Below are positions 43,992 to 51,796 of a DNA stretch of 64,000 nucleotides, in pieces. Position 1 is the first letter of the stretch. Every line of letters starts with the position of its first letter. The position numbers and the translations under genes were made by a program. The notes under the pieces are model-generated. The model was not told the origin of the DNA. It worked only from the letters and a program-made list of their open reading frames with translations, and did no database searches. The DNA is from Pseudomonas sp. SCB32 (GTDB taxonomy: Bacteria > Pseudomonadota > Gammaproteobacteria > Pseudomonadales > Pseudomonadaceae): assembly GCF_009189165.1 (NCBI RefSeq), contig NZ_CP045118.1, forward strand, positions 496,001 through 560,000, given 5' to 3'.

Positions 43992-45272
43992 GTGCGACCC
44001 ACGGCCCCCTACCGGCTCAGCCACTTCCTCATACCCCTGCTGCTGATTCCGGCCGGCATCGCTGCCGGCTCCCTGGCCGAACTGTCCGACTTCTTCATCT
44101 CGCTGTTCAACGTCCTGCCGACCCTGTTGCTGCTGCTCGGTGGCGGCCTGTGCATGATCTATGGGCGCCAGCGCCAGCTGTTCATGCTGGGCGTGGTGTA
44201 CATCGCCTACTTCCTGCTCGATAACCAGGTCGACTACTACCGCGCCCTGCACACGACACGGCCCGACGCGGCGCTGGTGTTCCACCTGTGTTGCGTGCTG
44301 CTGCCGCTGCTCTACGGCATGTACGGCATCTGGCAGGAGCGCATGCAGCCGCTGCAGGACCTGCTGGCCCGCAGTGCGGCGCTGCTGGCTGTGGCGGCGA
44401 CAGCGACGGCGCTTGCGCAACGCTTCCCGCAGGGCCTGGCCGAGCTGCTCAGCGATGTCTACTGGCCGTCCCTGCACGGGCGCTGGATGAACCTGGCGCA
44501 GTTGTCCTACTTCGGTTTCATCCTCGCCTTCATCGCCCTGATCGCCGCCTACGTGCGGCAGCCGCGTCCATTGCATGCCGCGCAGCTGGTGGGGCTGGTG
44601 GGCCTGCTGTGGATGCTGCCGAAGGTGTTCATCCTGCCCAATGCGCTCACCGTAATGACCAGCCTGGCGATGCTAAACCTGGCCTGCGCGGTGGCCCACG
44701 AGGCGTACCAGATGGCTTTCCGCGACGAGCTCACCGGCCTGCCGGGGCGCCGCGCACTGAACGAGCGCTTCGAGCGCCTTGGCCAGCAGTACGTGCTGGC
44801 GATGGTCGACGTGGATCACTTCAAGAAGTTCAACGACAGCCACGGCCACGACGTCGGCGACCAGGTGTTGCGCATGGTCGCCAGCCAGCTGCGGCGTACC
44901 GGCGGGGGCGGCAAGGCGTACCGATACGGGGGCGAGGAGTTCACCCTGGTGTTCGCCGGCAAGTCGGTGGAGGAGTGCCTGCCGCACCTGGACGCGGTGC
45001 GGCAGGCAATCGAGGGTTATGTGATGCAGCTGCGCGACCGCGGCAACCGGCCCAAGGATGATCGCCAGGGCCGGGGCAAGCGCGGTGGCAAGGAAGCGCA
45101 GAGCGTCTCGGTGACCATCAGTGTCGGCGTCGCGGAGCGCGACGGCGAGCGGCGCAATCCGGAAGAAGTGATAAAGGGTGCGGACGAGGCGCTGTACTCG
45201 GCCAAGAGCGGTGGGCGCAACCGCGTGGCCGTGCACGGGCAGTCGCGTCGCGGAGCGGTGCGCACCGCCTGA
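43992..45272 (+). CDS. membrane GGDEF diguanylate cyclase
   Basis: 426-aa protein with about seven N-terminal helices (about residues 12-235) of a MASE-like sensor, then a GGDEF domain. It has DELTGLPGRRAL, DVDHFKKFNDSHGHDVGDQV and active site YRYGGEEF, so c-di-GMP synthesis is likely. The RxxD inhibitory site is missing five residues before GGEEF (GGGG stands there). A basic insertion (RPKDDRQGRGKRGGKE, about 355-370) interrupts the domain before VTISVGVAE. GTG 43992 start is tentative. It stands between two acyl-CoA dehydrogenase genes that are adjacent in PAO1. Confidence 0.88.
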   Translation: MRPTAPYRLSHFLIPLLLIPAGIAAGSLAELSDFFISLFNVLPTLLLLLGGGLCMIYGRQRQLFMLGVVYIAYFLLDNQVDYYRALHTTRPDAALVFHLCCVLLPLLYGMYGIWQERMQPLQDLLARSAALLAVAATATALAQRFPQGLAELLSDVYWPSLHGRWMNLAQLSYFGFILAFIALIAAYVRQPRPLHAAQLVGLVGLLWMLPKVFILPNALTVMTSLAMLNLACAVAHEAYQMAFRDELTGLPGRRALNERFERLGQQYVLAMVDVDHFKKFNDSHGHDVGDQVLRMVASQLRRTGGGGKAYRYGGEEFTLVFAGKSVEECLPHLDAVRQAIEGYVMQLRDRGNRPKDDRQGRGKRGGKEAQSVSVTISVGVAERDGERRNPEEVIKGADEALYSAKSGGRNRVAVHGQSRRGAVRTA

Positions 45273-45390
45273 ACGGCCTGCGTTATGACCGCGCATTCAG
45301 CGCATGCAGCGTGATTGTCCGGGTGGACACTGGCCGTTAGGTTCGAGGTTTTCGCGCCGCGCCGGCGCACGAACCGAACGGAGATTCGCG

Positions 45391-47187
45391 ATGCCCGAGT
45401 ACAAGGCCCCCCTGCGCGACGTGCGCTTCCTCACCGACGAAGTCTTCGACTTCACCGGCCGCTATGCAGCCCTCGGCGCCACCGACGCCACCGCGGACAT
45501 GTTCGCCGCCATCCTCGAGGAGGGCGCCAAGTTCTGCGAGCAGGTCATCGCCCCGCTGAACCGCTCCGGCGACGAGGAGGGCTGCCACTTCGACAACGGC
45601 GTGGTAACCACGCCCAAGGGCTTCAAGGAAGCCTTCGCGCAGTACGTCGAGGCCGGCTGGAACGGTGTCTCCAGCGATCCAACCTACGGCGGACAGGGCC
45701 TGCCGCCGTCCCTCGGCCTGCTGGTCAGCGAGATGATCGGCGCCTCCAACTGCTCCTGGGGCATGTACCCCGGCCTGACCAAGGGCGCCATGGCCGCTAT
45801 CCACGCCCACGGTACGCAGGAGCAGAAGGACACCTACCTGCCGCGCATGACCAGCGCGGTCTGGACCGGCACCATGTGCCTGACCGAGCCGCACTGCGGC
45901 ACGGACCTGGGCATCATCAAGACCCGCGCCGTGCCCAACGCCGACGGCAGCTACGCGATCACCGGCACCAAGATCTTCATCTCCGCCGGTGAGCACGACA
46001 TGAGCGAGAACATCATCCACCTGGTACTGGCCAAGCTGCCGGACGCCCCGGTCGGCACCAGGGGTATCTCGCTGTTCATCGTGCCCAAGTTCAACCTTGA
46101 CGCGAATGACGAGGCCGGCGCGCGCAACGCCGTGGCCTGCGGCTCCATCGAGCACAAGATGGGCATCAAGGCCTCGGCCACCTGCGTGATGAACTTCGAC
46201 GGCGCCCGCGGCTTCCTGATCGGCGAGGCCAACAAGGGCCTGGCCTGCATGTTCACCATGATGAACCATGCGCGACTGGGCACCGGCATGCAGGGCCTCT
46301 GCCTCGGCGAAACCAGCTACCAGGGTGCCGTGCGCTACGCCCAGGATCGTCTGCAGATGCGTTCGCTGACCGGCCCGAAGGCGCCGGATAAGCCCGCCGA
46401 CCCGATCATCGTCCACCCGGACGTGCGCCGCATGCTGCTGACCATGAAGGCGTTCAACGAAGGTAACCGCGCACTGGCCTACTTCACCGCGCAGCTGCTG
46501 GACATCGAGCATCTCTCCCAGGACGCCGAGGAGCGCGAGCACGCCGCCAACCTGCTGGCCTTCCTCACCCCGATCTGCAAGGCCTTCATGACCGAGACCG
46601 GTCTGGAAGTCACCAACATCGGCATGCAGGTGTTCGGCGGCCATGGCTTCATCCGCGAGTGGGGCATGGAGCAGTTGGTGCGCGACTGCCGCATCGCGCC
46701 GATCTACGAGGGTACCAACGGCATCCAGGCGCTGGACCTGCTGGGCCGCAAGGTCCTCGGCAGCCAGGGCAAGCTGCTGATGGGCTTCACCAGGCGGGTG
46801 CACCAGCTCTGCCAGCAGCACGCCGAGCACCCGCAACTGAAGACGCAGGTCGCCCAGTTGGCGGCGCTGAACACGCAGTGGGGCGAGCTGACCCAGAAGG
46901 TCGGCATGGCCGCCATGAAGAACCCCGACGAAGTCGGCGCCGCCTCGGTGGACTACCTGATGTTCTCCGGCTACGTCACGCTCGGCTACTTCTGGCTGCG
47001 CATGGCGCTCGTTTCCCAGCAGAAGCGGGAGGAGGGCGCTGGCGAGGCCGCCTACTACGAGGCCAAGCTGACGACGGCCGAGTTCTACTTCAGCCGCCTG
47101 CTGCCGCGTGCACAGGCCCATGCGGCGGCGGTGGAGGCCGGTTCCGACGTACTGATGCGTCTGTCGGCGGAGCAGTTCGCCCTGTAA
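45391..47187 (+). CDS. long-form acyl-CoA dehydrogenase (second paralogue)
   Basis: 598-aa paralogue of the enzyme at 42021. It starts MPEYKAPLRDVRFLTDEVFD (ATG 45391, CGGAG upstream; an earlier ATG at 45304 is rejected) and keeps [20 protein letters not shown] and the catalytic Glu in PIYEGTNGIQALD, plus the C-terminal extension. No PsrA-type box or terminator was found in the short gap before it. Substrate chain length is unknown. Confidence 0.93.
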   Translation: MPEYKAPLRDVRFLTDEVFDFTGRYAALGATDATADMFAAILEEGAKFCEQVIAPLNRSGDEEGCHFDNGVVTTPKGFKEAFAQYVEAGWNGVSSDPTYGGQGLPPSLGLLVSEMIGASNCSWGMYPGLTKGAMAAIHAHGTQEQKDTYLPRMTSAVWTGTMCLTEPHCGTDLGIIKTRAVPNADGSYAITGTKIFISAGEHDMSENIIHLVLAKLPDAPVGTRGISLFIVPKFNLDANDEAGARNAVACGSIEHKMGIKASATCVMNFDGARGFLIGEANKGLACMFTMMNHARLGTGMQGLCLGETSYQGAVRYAQDRLQMRSLTGPKAPDKPADPIIVHPDVRRMLLTMKAFNEGNRALAYFTAQLLDIEHLSQDAEEREHAANLLAFLTPICKAFMTETGLEVTNIGMQVFGGHGFIREWGMEQLVRDCRIAPIYEGTNGIQALDLLGRKVLGSQGKLLMGFTRRVHQLCQQHAEHPQLKTQVAQLAALNTQWGELTQKVGMAAMKNPDEVGAASVDYLMFSGYVTLGYFWLRMALVSQQKREEGAGEAAYYEAKLTTAEFYFSRLLPRAQAHAAAVEAGSDVLMRLSAEQFAL

Positions 47188-47191
47188 ATCC

Positions 47192-47289
47192 CGTAGGACT
47201 GCGTAGGACTGCGTAGGGCGGATAAAGCGGAACGCTTTATGCGCCGGCCGGCATGGCGGATAACGCCGTTGGCGTTATCCGCCCTACGC
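47192..47289. repeat. short tandem GTAGGACTGC and GGATAACGCC-type palindrome
   Basis: GTAGGACTGC stands twice in tandem (47193-47212), then begins a third copy that turns into the element GTAGGGCGGATAA...GGCGTTATCCGCCCTAC (47213-47287), a third repeat family in this window, with an inner GATAACGCCGTTGGCGTTAT. It follows the stop of the second dehydrogenase gene closely. Confidence 0.75.
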
Positions 47290-47342
47290 GCTGCAGACGA
47301 GGAGGTCTGGCGCATCCGGACCTTTCACGTCGGCTACATTTA

Positions 47343-47369
47343 GTGACCAATATATAGTTGATTGGTCAC
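47343..47369. promoter_or_regulatory. 27-bp perfect-armed inverted repeat before the third acyl-CoA dehydrogenase
   Basis: GTGACCAAT-N9-ATTGGTCAC with perfect 9-bp arms, 122 bases before the start codon. A weak promoter TTGATT-N17-TAAAGT (47358-47386) overlaps it. The size and symmetry suit a TetR-family operator. It does not match PsrA boxes, so this gene may answer to a different signal. The rest of the 47188-47491 gap shows only the repeat at 47192. Confidence 0.6.
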
Positions 47370-47491
47370 AACATGACGCTTAAAGTCTGAAAAGTTGTTG
47401 GAGTAAACTCCGGCGGCGTACCTTCGCGTACCTCCTATTCTGATACCGCTGGCTGGCTGATCAGCCGTCGTTTTCGTTCGAGGATTTATCC

Positions 47492-49270
47492 ATGGCTGAC
47501 TACAAAGCTCCCCTGCGTGACATGCAATTCGTCCTCAATGAGGTCTTCGAGGTTGCCAAGCTCTGGGCAGAACTGCCGGCGCTGGCCGAGACCGTCGATG
47601 CCGAGACCGCCAGTGCGATCCTTGAAGAGGCCGGCAAGGTCACCGGCGGCGTGATCGCCCCGCTGAACCGCAGCGGCGACGAGGAAGGCTGCAGCTGGAG
47701 CGCCGAGGGCGTGAAGACCCCGGCCGGCTTCCCCGAGGCCTACCGCACCTACGCCGAAGGCGGCTGGGTGGGCGTGGGCGGCGCGCCGGAATTCGGCGGC
47801 ATGGGCATGCCCAAGGTGATCGGCGCCCAGGTCGAGGAAATGGTCAACGCGGCCAACCTGTCCTTCGGCCTCTATCCGATGCTCACCGCCGGCGCCTGTC
47901 TGTCGCTGCTCAACCACGCCAGCGAAGAACTCAAGGCCAAGTTCCTGCCGAACATGTACGCCGGCACCTGGGCCGGTTCCATGTGCCTGACCGAGCCGCA
48001 CGCCGGCACCGACCTGGGCATCATCCGCACCAAGGCAGAGCCCCAGGCCGACGGCAGCTACAAGATTTCCGGCACCAAGATCTTCATCACCGGCGGCGAG
48101 CACGACCTGACCGAGAACATCATCCACCTGGTCCTGGCCAAGCTCCCCGACGCGCCGGCCGGCTCCAAGGGCATCTCGCTGTTCCTGGTGCCGAAGGTGA
48201 TGGTCAACGCAGACGGCTCCCTGGCCGAGCGCAATGCCGTGTCCTGTGGCTCCATCGAGCACAAGATGGGCATCAAGGGCTCCGCCACCTGCGTGATGAA
48301 CTTCGACGGCGCCACCGGTTGGATCGTCGACGCGCCGAACAAGGGCCTGGCCGCCATGTTCACCATGATGAACTACGAGCGCCTGGGCGTTGGCATCCAG
48401 GGCCTGGCCACCGGCGAGCGCTCATACCAGAGCGCCGTGGAATACGCCCGCGAGCGTATCCAGAGCCGCGCGCCGACCGGCCCGGTGGCGAAAGACAAGG
48501 CCGCCGACCCGATCATCGTGCACCCGGACGTGCGTCGCATGCTGCTGACCATGAAGGCGCTCAACGAGGGCGGCCGTGCCTTCTCCAGCTACGTCGCCAT
48601 GCAGCTGGACACCGCCAAGTACAGCGAAGAACCCACCACCCGCAAGCGCGCCGAGGAACTGGTCGCCCTGCTGACCCCGGTGGCCAAGGCCTTCCTCACC
48701 GACATGGGCCTGGAAACCACCATTCACGGCCAGCAGGTCTTCGGCGGCCACGGCTTCATCCGCGAGTGGGGCCAGGAGCAGCTGGTGCGCGATTGCCGCA
48801 TCACCCAGATCTACGAAGGCACCAATGGCATCCAGGCGCTGGACCTGATGGGCCGCAAGATCGTCGGCAGCGGCGGCGCCTACGCCAAGCTGTTCACCGA
48901 CGAGATCCGCACCTTCACCGCTTCGGCGTCCGCCGAGCTGGCCGAATTCACCGGCCCGCTGAACGCCGCCGTGCAGAACCTGGAAGAACTGACCGCCTGG
49001 GTCCTGGACCGCGCCAAGGGCAATCCGAACGAGATCGGCGCCGCGTCGGTCGAGTACCTGCAGGCCTTCGGCTACACCGCCTATGCCTACATGTGGGCGC
49101 TGATGGCGCGCGCCTCGCTGGGCAAGGAAGGCCAGGACGCGTTCTACGCCAGCAAGCTGGGCACCGCGCGCTTCTATTTCGCCCGCCTGCTGCCGCGCAT
49201 CCACTCCCTGAGCGCCTCGGTGAAGGCCGGCAGCGAGTCGCTGTACCTGCTGGACGCCGCGCAGTTCTAA
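47492..49270 (+). CDS. long-form acyl-CoA dehydrogenase (third paralogue, PA0508/FadE2 type)
   Basis: 592-aa paralogue, [23 protein letters not shown] and substrate contacts GSMCLTEPHAGTDLGIIRTK (Ala replaces the Cys of the other two), catalytic Glu in QIYEGTNGIQALDLMG, and the usual C-terminal extension. A separate upstream palindrome suggests separate regulation. A strong terminator follows. In PAO1 the gene at this place is reported for shorter acyl chains, as I recall; this is not visible in the sequence. Confidence 0.93.
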   Translation: MADYKAPLRDMQFVLNEVFEVAKLWAELPALAETVDAETASAILEEAGKVTGGVIAPLNRSGDEEGCSWSAEGVKTPAGFPEAYRTYAEGGWVGVGGAPEFGGMGMPKVIGAQVEEMVNAANLSFGLYPMLTAGACLSLLNHASEELKAKFLPNMYAGTWAGSMCLTEPHAGTDLGIIRTKAEPQADGSYKISGTKIFITGGEHDLTENIIHLVLAKLPDAPAGSKGISLFLVPKVMVNADGSLAERNAVSCGSIEHKMGIKGSATCVMNFDGATGWIVDAPNKGLAAMFTMMNYERLGVGIQGLATGERSYQSAVEYARERIQSRAPTGPVAKDKAADPIIVHPDVRRMLLTMKALNEGGRAFSSYVAMQLDTAKYSEEPTTRKRAEELVALLTPVAKAFLTDMGLETTIHGQQVFGGHGFIREWGQEQLVRDCRITQIYEGTNGIQALDLMGRKIVGSGGAYAKLFTDEIRTFTASASAELAEFTGPLNAAVQNLEELTAWVLDRAKGNPNEIGAASVEYLQAFGYTAYAYMWALMARASLGKEGQDAFYASKLGTARFYFARLLPRIHSLSASVKAGSESLYLLDAAQF

Positions 49271-49280
49271 GCGCTACGCA

Positions 49281-49309
49281 AAAGCCCCGCCTCGGCGGGG
49301 CTTTTTTTT
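49281..49309 (+). terminator. terminator of the third acyl-CoA dehydrogenase gene
   Basis: AAAGCCCCGCC-TC-GGCGGGGCTTTTTTTT, 10 bases after the stop codon. Confidence 0.94.
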
Positions 49310-49349
49310 GCCGGTTATAGAGTTTGGTAACCGAGATATCACGATTGCG

Positions 49350-49367
49350 TGTAAGCCTAGGCTTACA
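49350..49367 (+). promoter_or_regulatory. GacA upstream activating sequence of rsmY
   Basis: TGTAAGCCTAGGCTTACA, a perfect palindrome that fits the known GacA box TGTAAG-N6-CTTACA. It lies 60-77 bases before the likely rsmY start, the usual distance. Confidence 0.92.
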
Positions 49368-49426
49368 AACGCTGGTGGTGATCAGCGTCTGTCTGAAATC
49401 TCCTGGCGCGGTTAATCTTCTCCTCA

Positions 49427-49555
49427 GTCAGGACATTGCGCAGGAAGCGCCAACGACAACACGGAAATATAGGGATTCCACCAAGGATGGTGGCCAGCAC
49501 GGACGTCAGGATATCGGTCTGCAAAACCCCGCTTCGAAAGAGGCGGGGTTTTTTC
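49427..49555 (+). ncRNA. rsmY: small regulatory RNA RsmY
   Basis: About 129-nt RNA that titrates RsmA/RsmE/RsmN (CsrA family). The 5' part GTCAGGACATTGCGCAGGAA continues GCGCC and matches the known start of RsmY. The hairpin GCGC-AGGAA-GCGC shows an A-GGA loop. GGA triplets stand at 49431, 49443, 49463, 49473, 49485, 49501 and 49509. A terminator CCCCGCTTC-GAAA-GAGGCGGGG with six T closes it (49527-49555). A -10-like TAATCT lies at 49413-49418. The LysR and MOSC genes downstream match PA0528-PA0529, the PAO1 neighbours of rsmY. Confidence 0.9.
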
Positions 49556-49588
49556 TTGCCTGGGATTCGGCTATGGCGCGAACTTGTC

Positions 49589-49644
49589 GGTGCGGGCCAT
49601 GGCCGTGATCGCGCGCATGGGCTAGGCGCCCTGCAGCTCCTACA
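49589..49644. repeat. degenerate REP element after rsmY
   Basis: GGTGCGGGCCATGGCCGTGA at the left and CTGCAGCTCCTACAGG at the right around GATCGCGCGCATGG; a worn copy of the TAGGAGCGG family. Confidence 0.65.
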
Positions 49645-49689
49645 GGCGGAATACCGTGCTTGTCGGTAGCTGCTTTTGTAGGAGCAACT

Positions 49690-49875
49690 GTCTTTTGGGC
49701 TCCCGCGTTCGCGGGAGTGACGGGGGTGAGATTCGCGCTCCATTGCGTCATCCCCGCGAACGCGGGGACCCAGAAAACAATGTAGGAGCGGATCTTATCC
49801 GCGAATCCGGCCGGTAGGCCGGCGGTCAGAGGTTGCGCCGCTGTCGCGGTGATCGCGGAGAAGCTCCGCTCCTAC
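49690..49875. repeat. bipartite palindrome plus REP pair before the LysR gene
   Basis: 49690-49778 is an 89-bp bipartite palindrome with ends GTCTTTTGGG and CCCAGAAAAC and two inner hairpins. 49781-49875 holds an inverted pair GTAGGAGCGGATCTTATCCG and CGGAGAAGCTCCGCTCCTAC. No gene is visible from 49556 to 49896. Confidence 0.78.
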
Positions 49876-49896
49876 GAGAGCCAGACTCTTGACCGG

Positions 49897-50775
49897 TCAC
49901 ACAGCGCCGTCGAGCAACGACCGCAGCAACTCCACCGTCGGCTGCTGGCGCTGCGCATCGCGATAGACCAGCCCCACGCTCAACGGAATGCGCGGTTCGC
50001 TCAGCGGCTTCCACAACAGGTTCGGATTACCGTGCATCTGTCGTGCGCGCCCCGGTAGCACAGTGGCGAAGCGGCTCTGCGGCAGGCTGTCGAGGATGCC
50101 GCTCATGTGGTTCAGCTCGGCCTGCACCCGTGGCCGGCGGCCGATGGCGGCCAGTTGCTCCTGCCAGATCTGCCGGGCGCGGAACTCCTCGCCCAGCAAC
50201 AGCATTGGCAGTTCCGCCGCCTGGGCCAGCGAGACTTTCTTGAAGTCTTTCAGCGGATGGTCCGCCGCGATCACCAGTTGCAGCTCGTCCGGGTACAGCT
50301 CCACGCCGTGCAGCGCCGGCTGGCGCGGCGGCAGGAAGCCAATGCCGATGTCGAGCTGGCCGACCAGCAGGCGCCGCTCGATCTCCACGCCCGACAGCTC
50401 GTAGATGCGCACCTGCACGTGCGGTTGCGCGGTATGCAGGCGCTCCACCAGGTGTGGCACCAGGTTGGCATTGACCGTCTGCAACACGCCGATGCTCAGG
50501 CTGCGCGCATTCTGGCCACGGAAGCCGCGCAACGATTCGCGGGCTCGCTCCAGGCCGTCGAGCAGAGGCACCGCGTGGTTGTACAGCGTGTGCGAGGCCG
50601 CGGTCGGCAGCAGGCGCTTGCCGCTGCGCTGGAACAGCGCCACGTCGAGGTTCTGCTCCAACTGGCGGATCTGCTGCGAGAGCGCCGGCTGGGAAATCGC
50701 CAGGCGTTCGGCGGCGCGCCCGACGTGGCCTTCCTCGTAAAGCGCAACGAAATAGCGGAGCTGGCGGAAATCCAT
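49897..50775 (-). CDS. LysR-family transcriptional regulator
   Basis: 292-aa LysR regulator. The winged helix MDFRQLRYFVALYEEGHVGR, AAERLAISQPALSQQIRQLE is intact; the substrate-binding domain spans about 90-290 (SIGVLQTVNANLVPHLVERL). It resembles CynR/BenM-type members. It diverges from the MOSC gene with 100 bp between, so that gene is a likely target. The same pair stands beside rsmY in PAO1. Confidence 0.92.
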   Translation of the reverse strand: MDFRQLRYFVALYEEGHVGRAAERLAISQPALSQQIRQLEQNLDVALFQRSGKRLLPTAASHTLYNHAVPLLDGLERARESLRGFRGQNARSLSIGVLQTVNANLVPHLVERLHTAQPHVQVRIYELSGVEIERRLLVGQLDIGIGFLPPRQPALHGVELYPDELQLVIAADHPLKDFKKVSLAQAAELPMLLLGEEFRARQIWQEQLAAIGRRPRVQAELNHMSGILDSLPQSRFATVLPGRARQMHGNPNLLWKPLSEPRIPLSVGLVYRDAQRQQPTVELLRSLLDGAV

Positions 50776-50875
50776 AAGGTCTGCTTATCAACGAAACTGG
50801 AAAATCGAAATGGATAGTCGGCTATCCAGGCCACTACTCTAGCGCTTGTCCGCTGTCTCAGATGGGTAGACAAAG

Positions 50876-51583
50876 GTGGAAAGCATCGTCATCCAGGGCG
50901 TTTTCATAGGCAAAGTCGAAGAAAGCTGGGGAGGTCTGCTCAGCGACATCGACAAGCTGGAAACGCATCAGGAAGTCTGGCTCGGCGCCGAAGGATTGCC
51001 GGGTGACGCCAGGGCCGACCTGCGCCGCGACGGCGGCCTGGACCGCGCACTGCACCACTACCCGGCCGAGCACTACCGCCACTGGCGCAAGCAGCACCCG
51101 CAGACGCGTTGGCGACAGGCGGCCTTCGGCGAGAACCTGTCGACCTTCGGCCTCAATGAACACGAGGTGTGCATTGGCGACCTGTTCCGCTGGGGGGAGG
51201 CGCTGATCGAGGTGAGCCAGCCGCGCTCGCCCAGCTACCGTCTGGCGCGTCGCTGGAACCTGCCCGAGCTGCCTTTCGAGGTGCAGGCGCAGGGTCGCTG
51301 TGGCTGGTTCTACCGGGTGCGCCGTTCCGGCATGGTCGCCGCCGATGCGCCGCTGGAACTGGTGCAGCGGCACTACCCGCAGCTCTCCGTGGCGAGCCTG
51401 CTGGACTGGTACTTCGGCCATCCGCTGGAACGTACCGGGCTGCGCCTGATGATGGCGTGCGACGCGCTTTCCCTGCGCTGGCGCAAGACCGCCGCGCAAC
51501 GCCTCGCCAGTGGCGTGCTGGAAGACTGGACGGCCCGCCTGGCGGGCCCCGAATGTTCGGAGCAGGGCGGCCTGCACAGCTGA
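50876..51583 (+). CDS. MOSC-domain protein, YiiM-like, lacking the usual cysteine
   Basis: 235-aa protein of the YiiM group of MOSC domains, which bind molybdenum cofactor and reduce N-hydroxylated bases. It keeps LGAEGLPGDARADLRRDGG, HYPAEHYRHWRKQHP and AAFGENLSTFGL, and the C-terminal helical part. The expected cysteine of SQPRSPCYKL-type segments is serine here (VSQPRSPSYRLARRW), as I recall the E. coli sequence. This may abolish sulfur ligation of Mo. The start is GTG 50876 with a weak site. It is divergent from a LysR gene. Confidence 0.85.
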   Translation: MESIVIQGVFIGKVEESWGGLLSDIDKLETHQEVWLGAEGLPGDARADLRRDGGLDRALHHYPAEHYRHWRKQHPQTRWRQAAFGENLSTFGLNEHEVCIGDLFRWGEALIEVSQPRSPSYRLARRWNLPELPFEVQAQGRCGWFYRVRRSGMVAADAPLELVQRHYPQLSVASLLDWYFGHPLERTGLRLMMACDALSLRWRKTAAQRLASGVLEDWTARLAGPECSEQGGLHS

Positions 51584-51668
51584 ATAGCTGAGCCGCACTG
51601 TTTCGCAAATGCCCTCGCGCCCGCCCCCGGACGTCGTCTTGGTCCTGTGGGGCGGCTTTTATTCCCGT

Positions 51669-51693
51669 CGCCGGCCCCTCTGCGGGGCCGGCG
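51669..51693. other. GC-rich hairpin before the Pho box
   Basis: CGCCGGCCCC-TCTGC-GGGGCCGGCG, a perfect 10-bp stem without a T run. It could act as a weak terminator for the MOSC gene. Confidence 0.55.
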
Positions 51694-51696
51694 GTC

Positions 51697-51714
51697 CTGT
51701 CATCCCGACGTAAC
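51697..51714 (+). promoter_or_regulatory. candidate Pho box upstream of phoX
   Basis: CTGTCAT-CCCG-ACGTAAC: two seven-base units with an 11-bp period, the first a perfect PhoB half site and the second agreeing with CTGTAAC at five of seven. It lies 83 bp before the start of the phosphatase gene. A TAACCT -10-like element stands 10 bp after it. Confidence 0.6.
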
Positions 51715-51796
51715 ACCCCGTTCCTAACCTTCCGCGCATATCTTTGTCTGACAACCCGAGCCGTCCTGCCGACGGCCGTGCGGAAGGAACCCCTCC

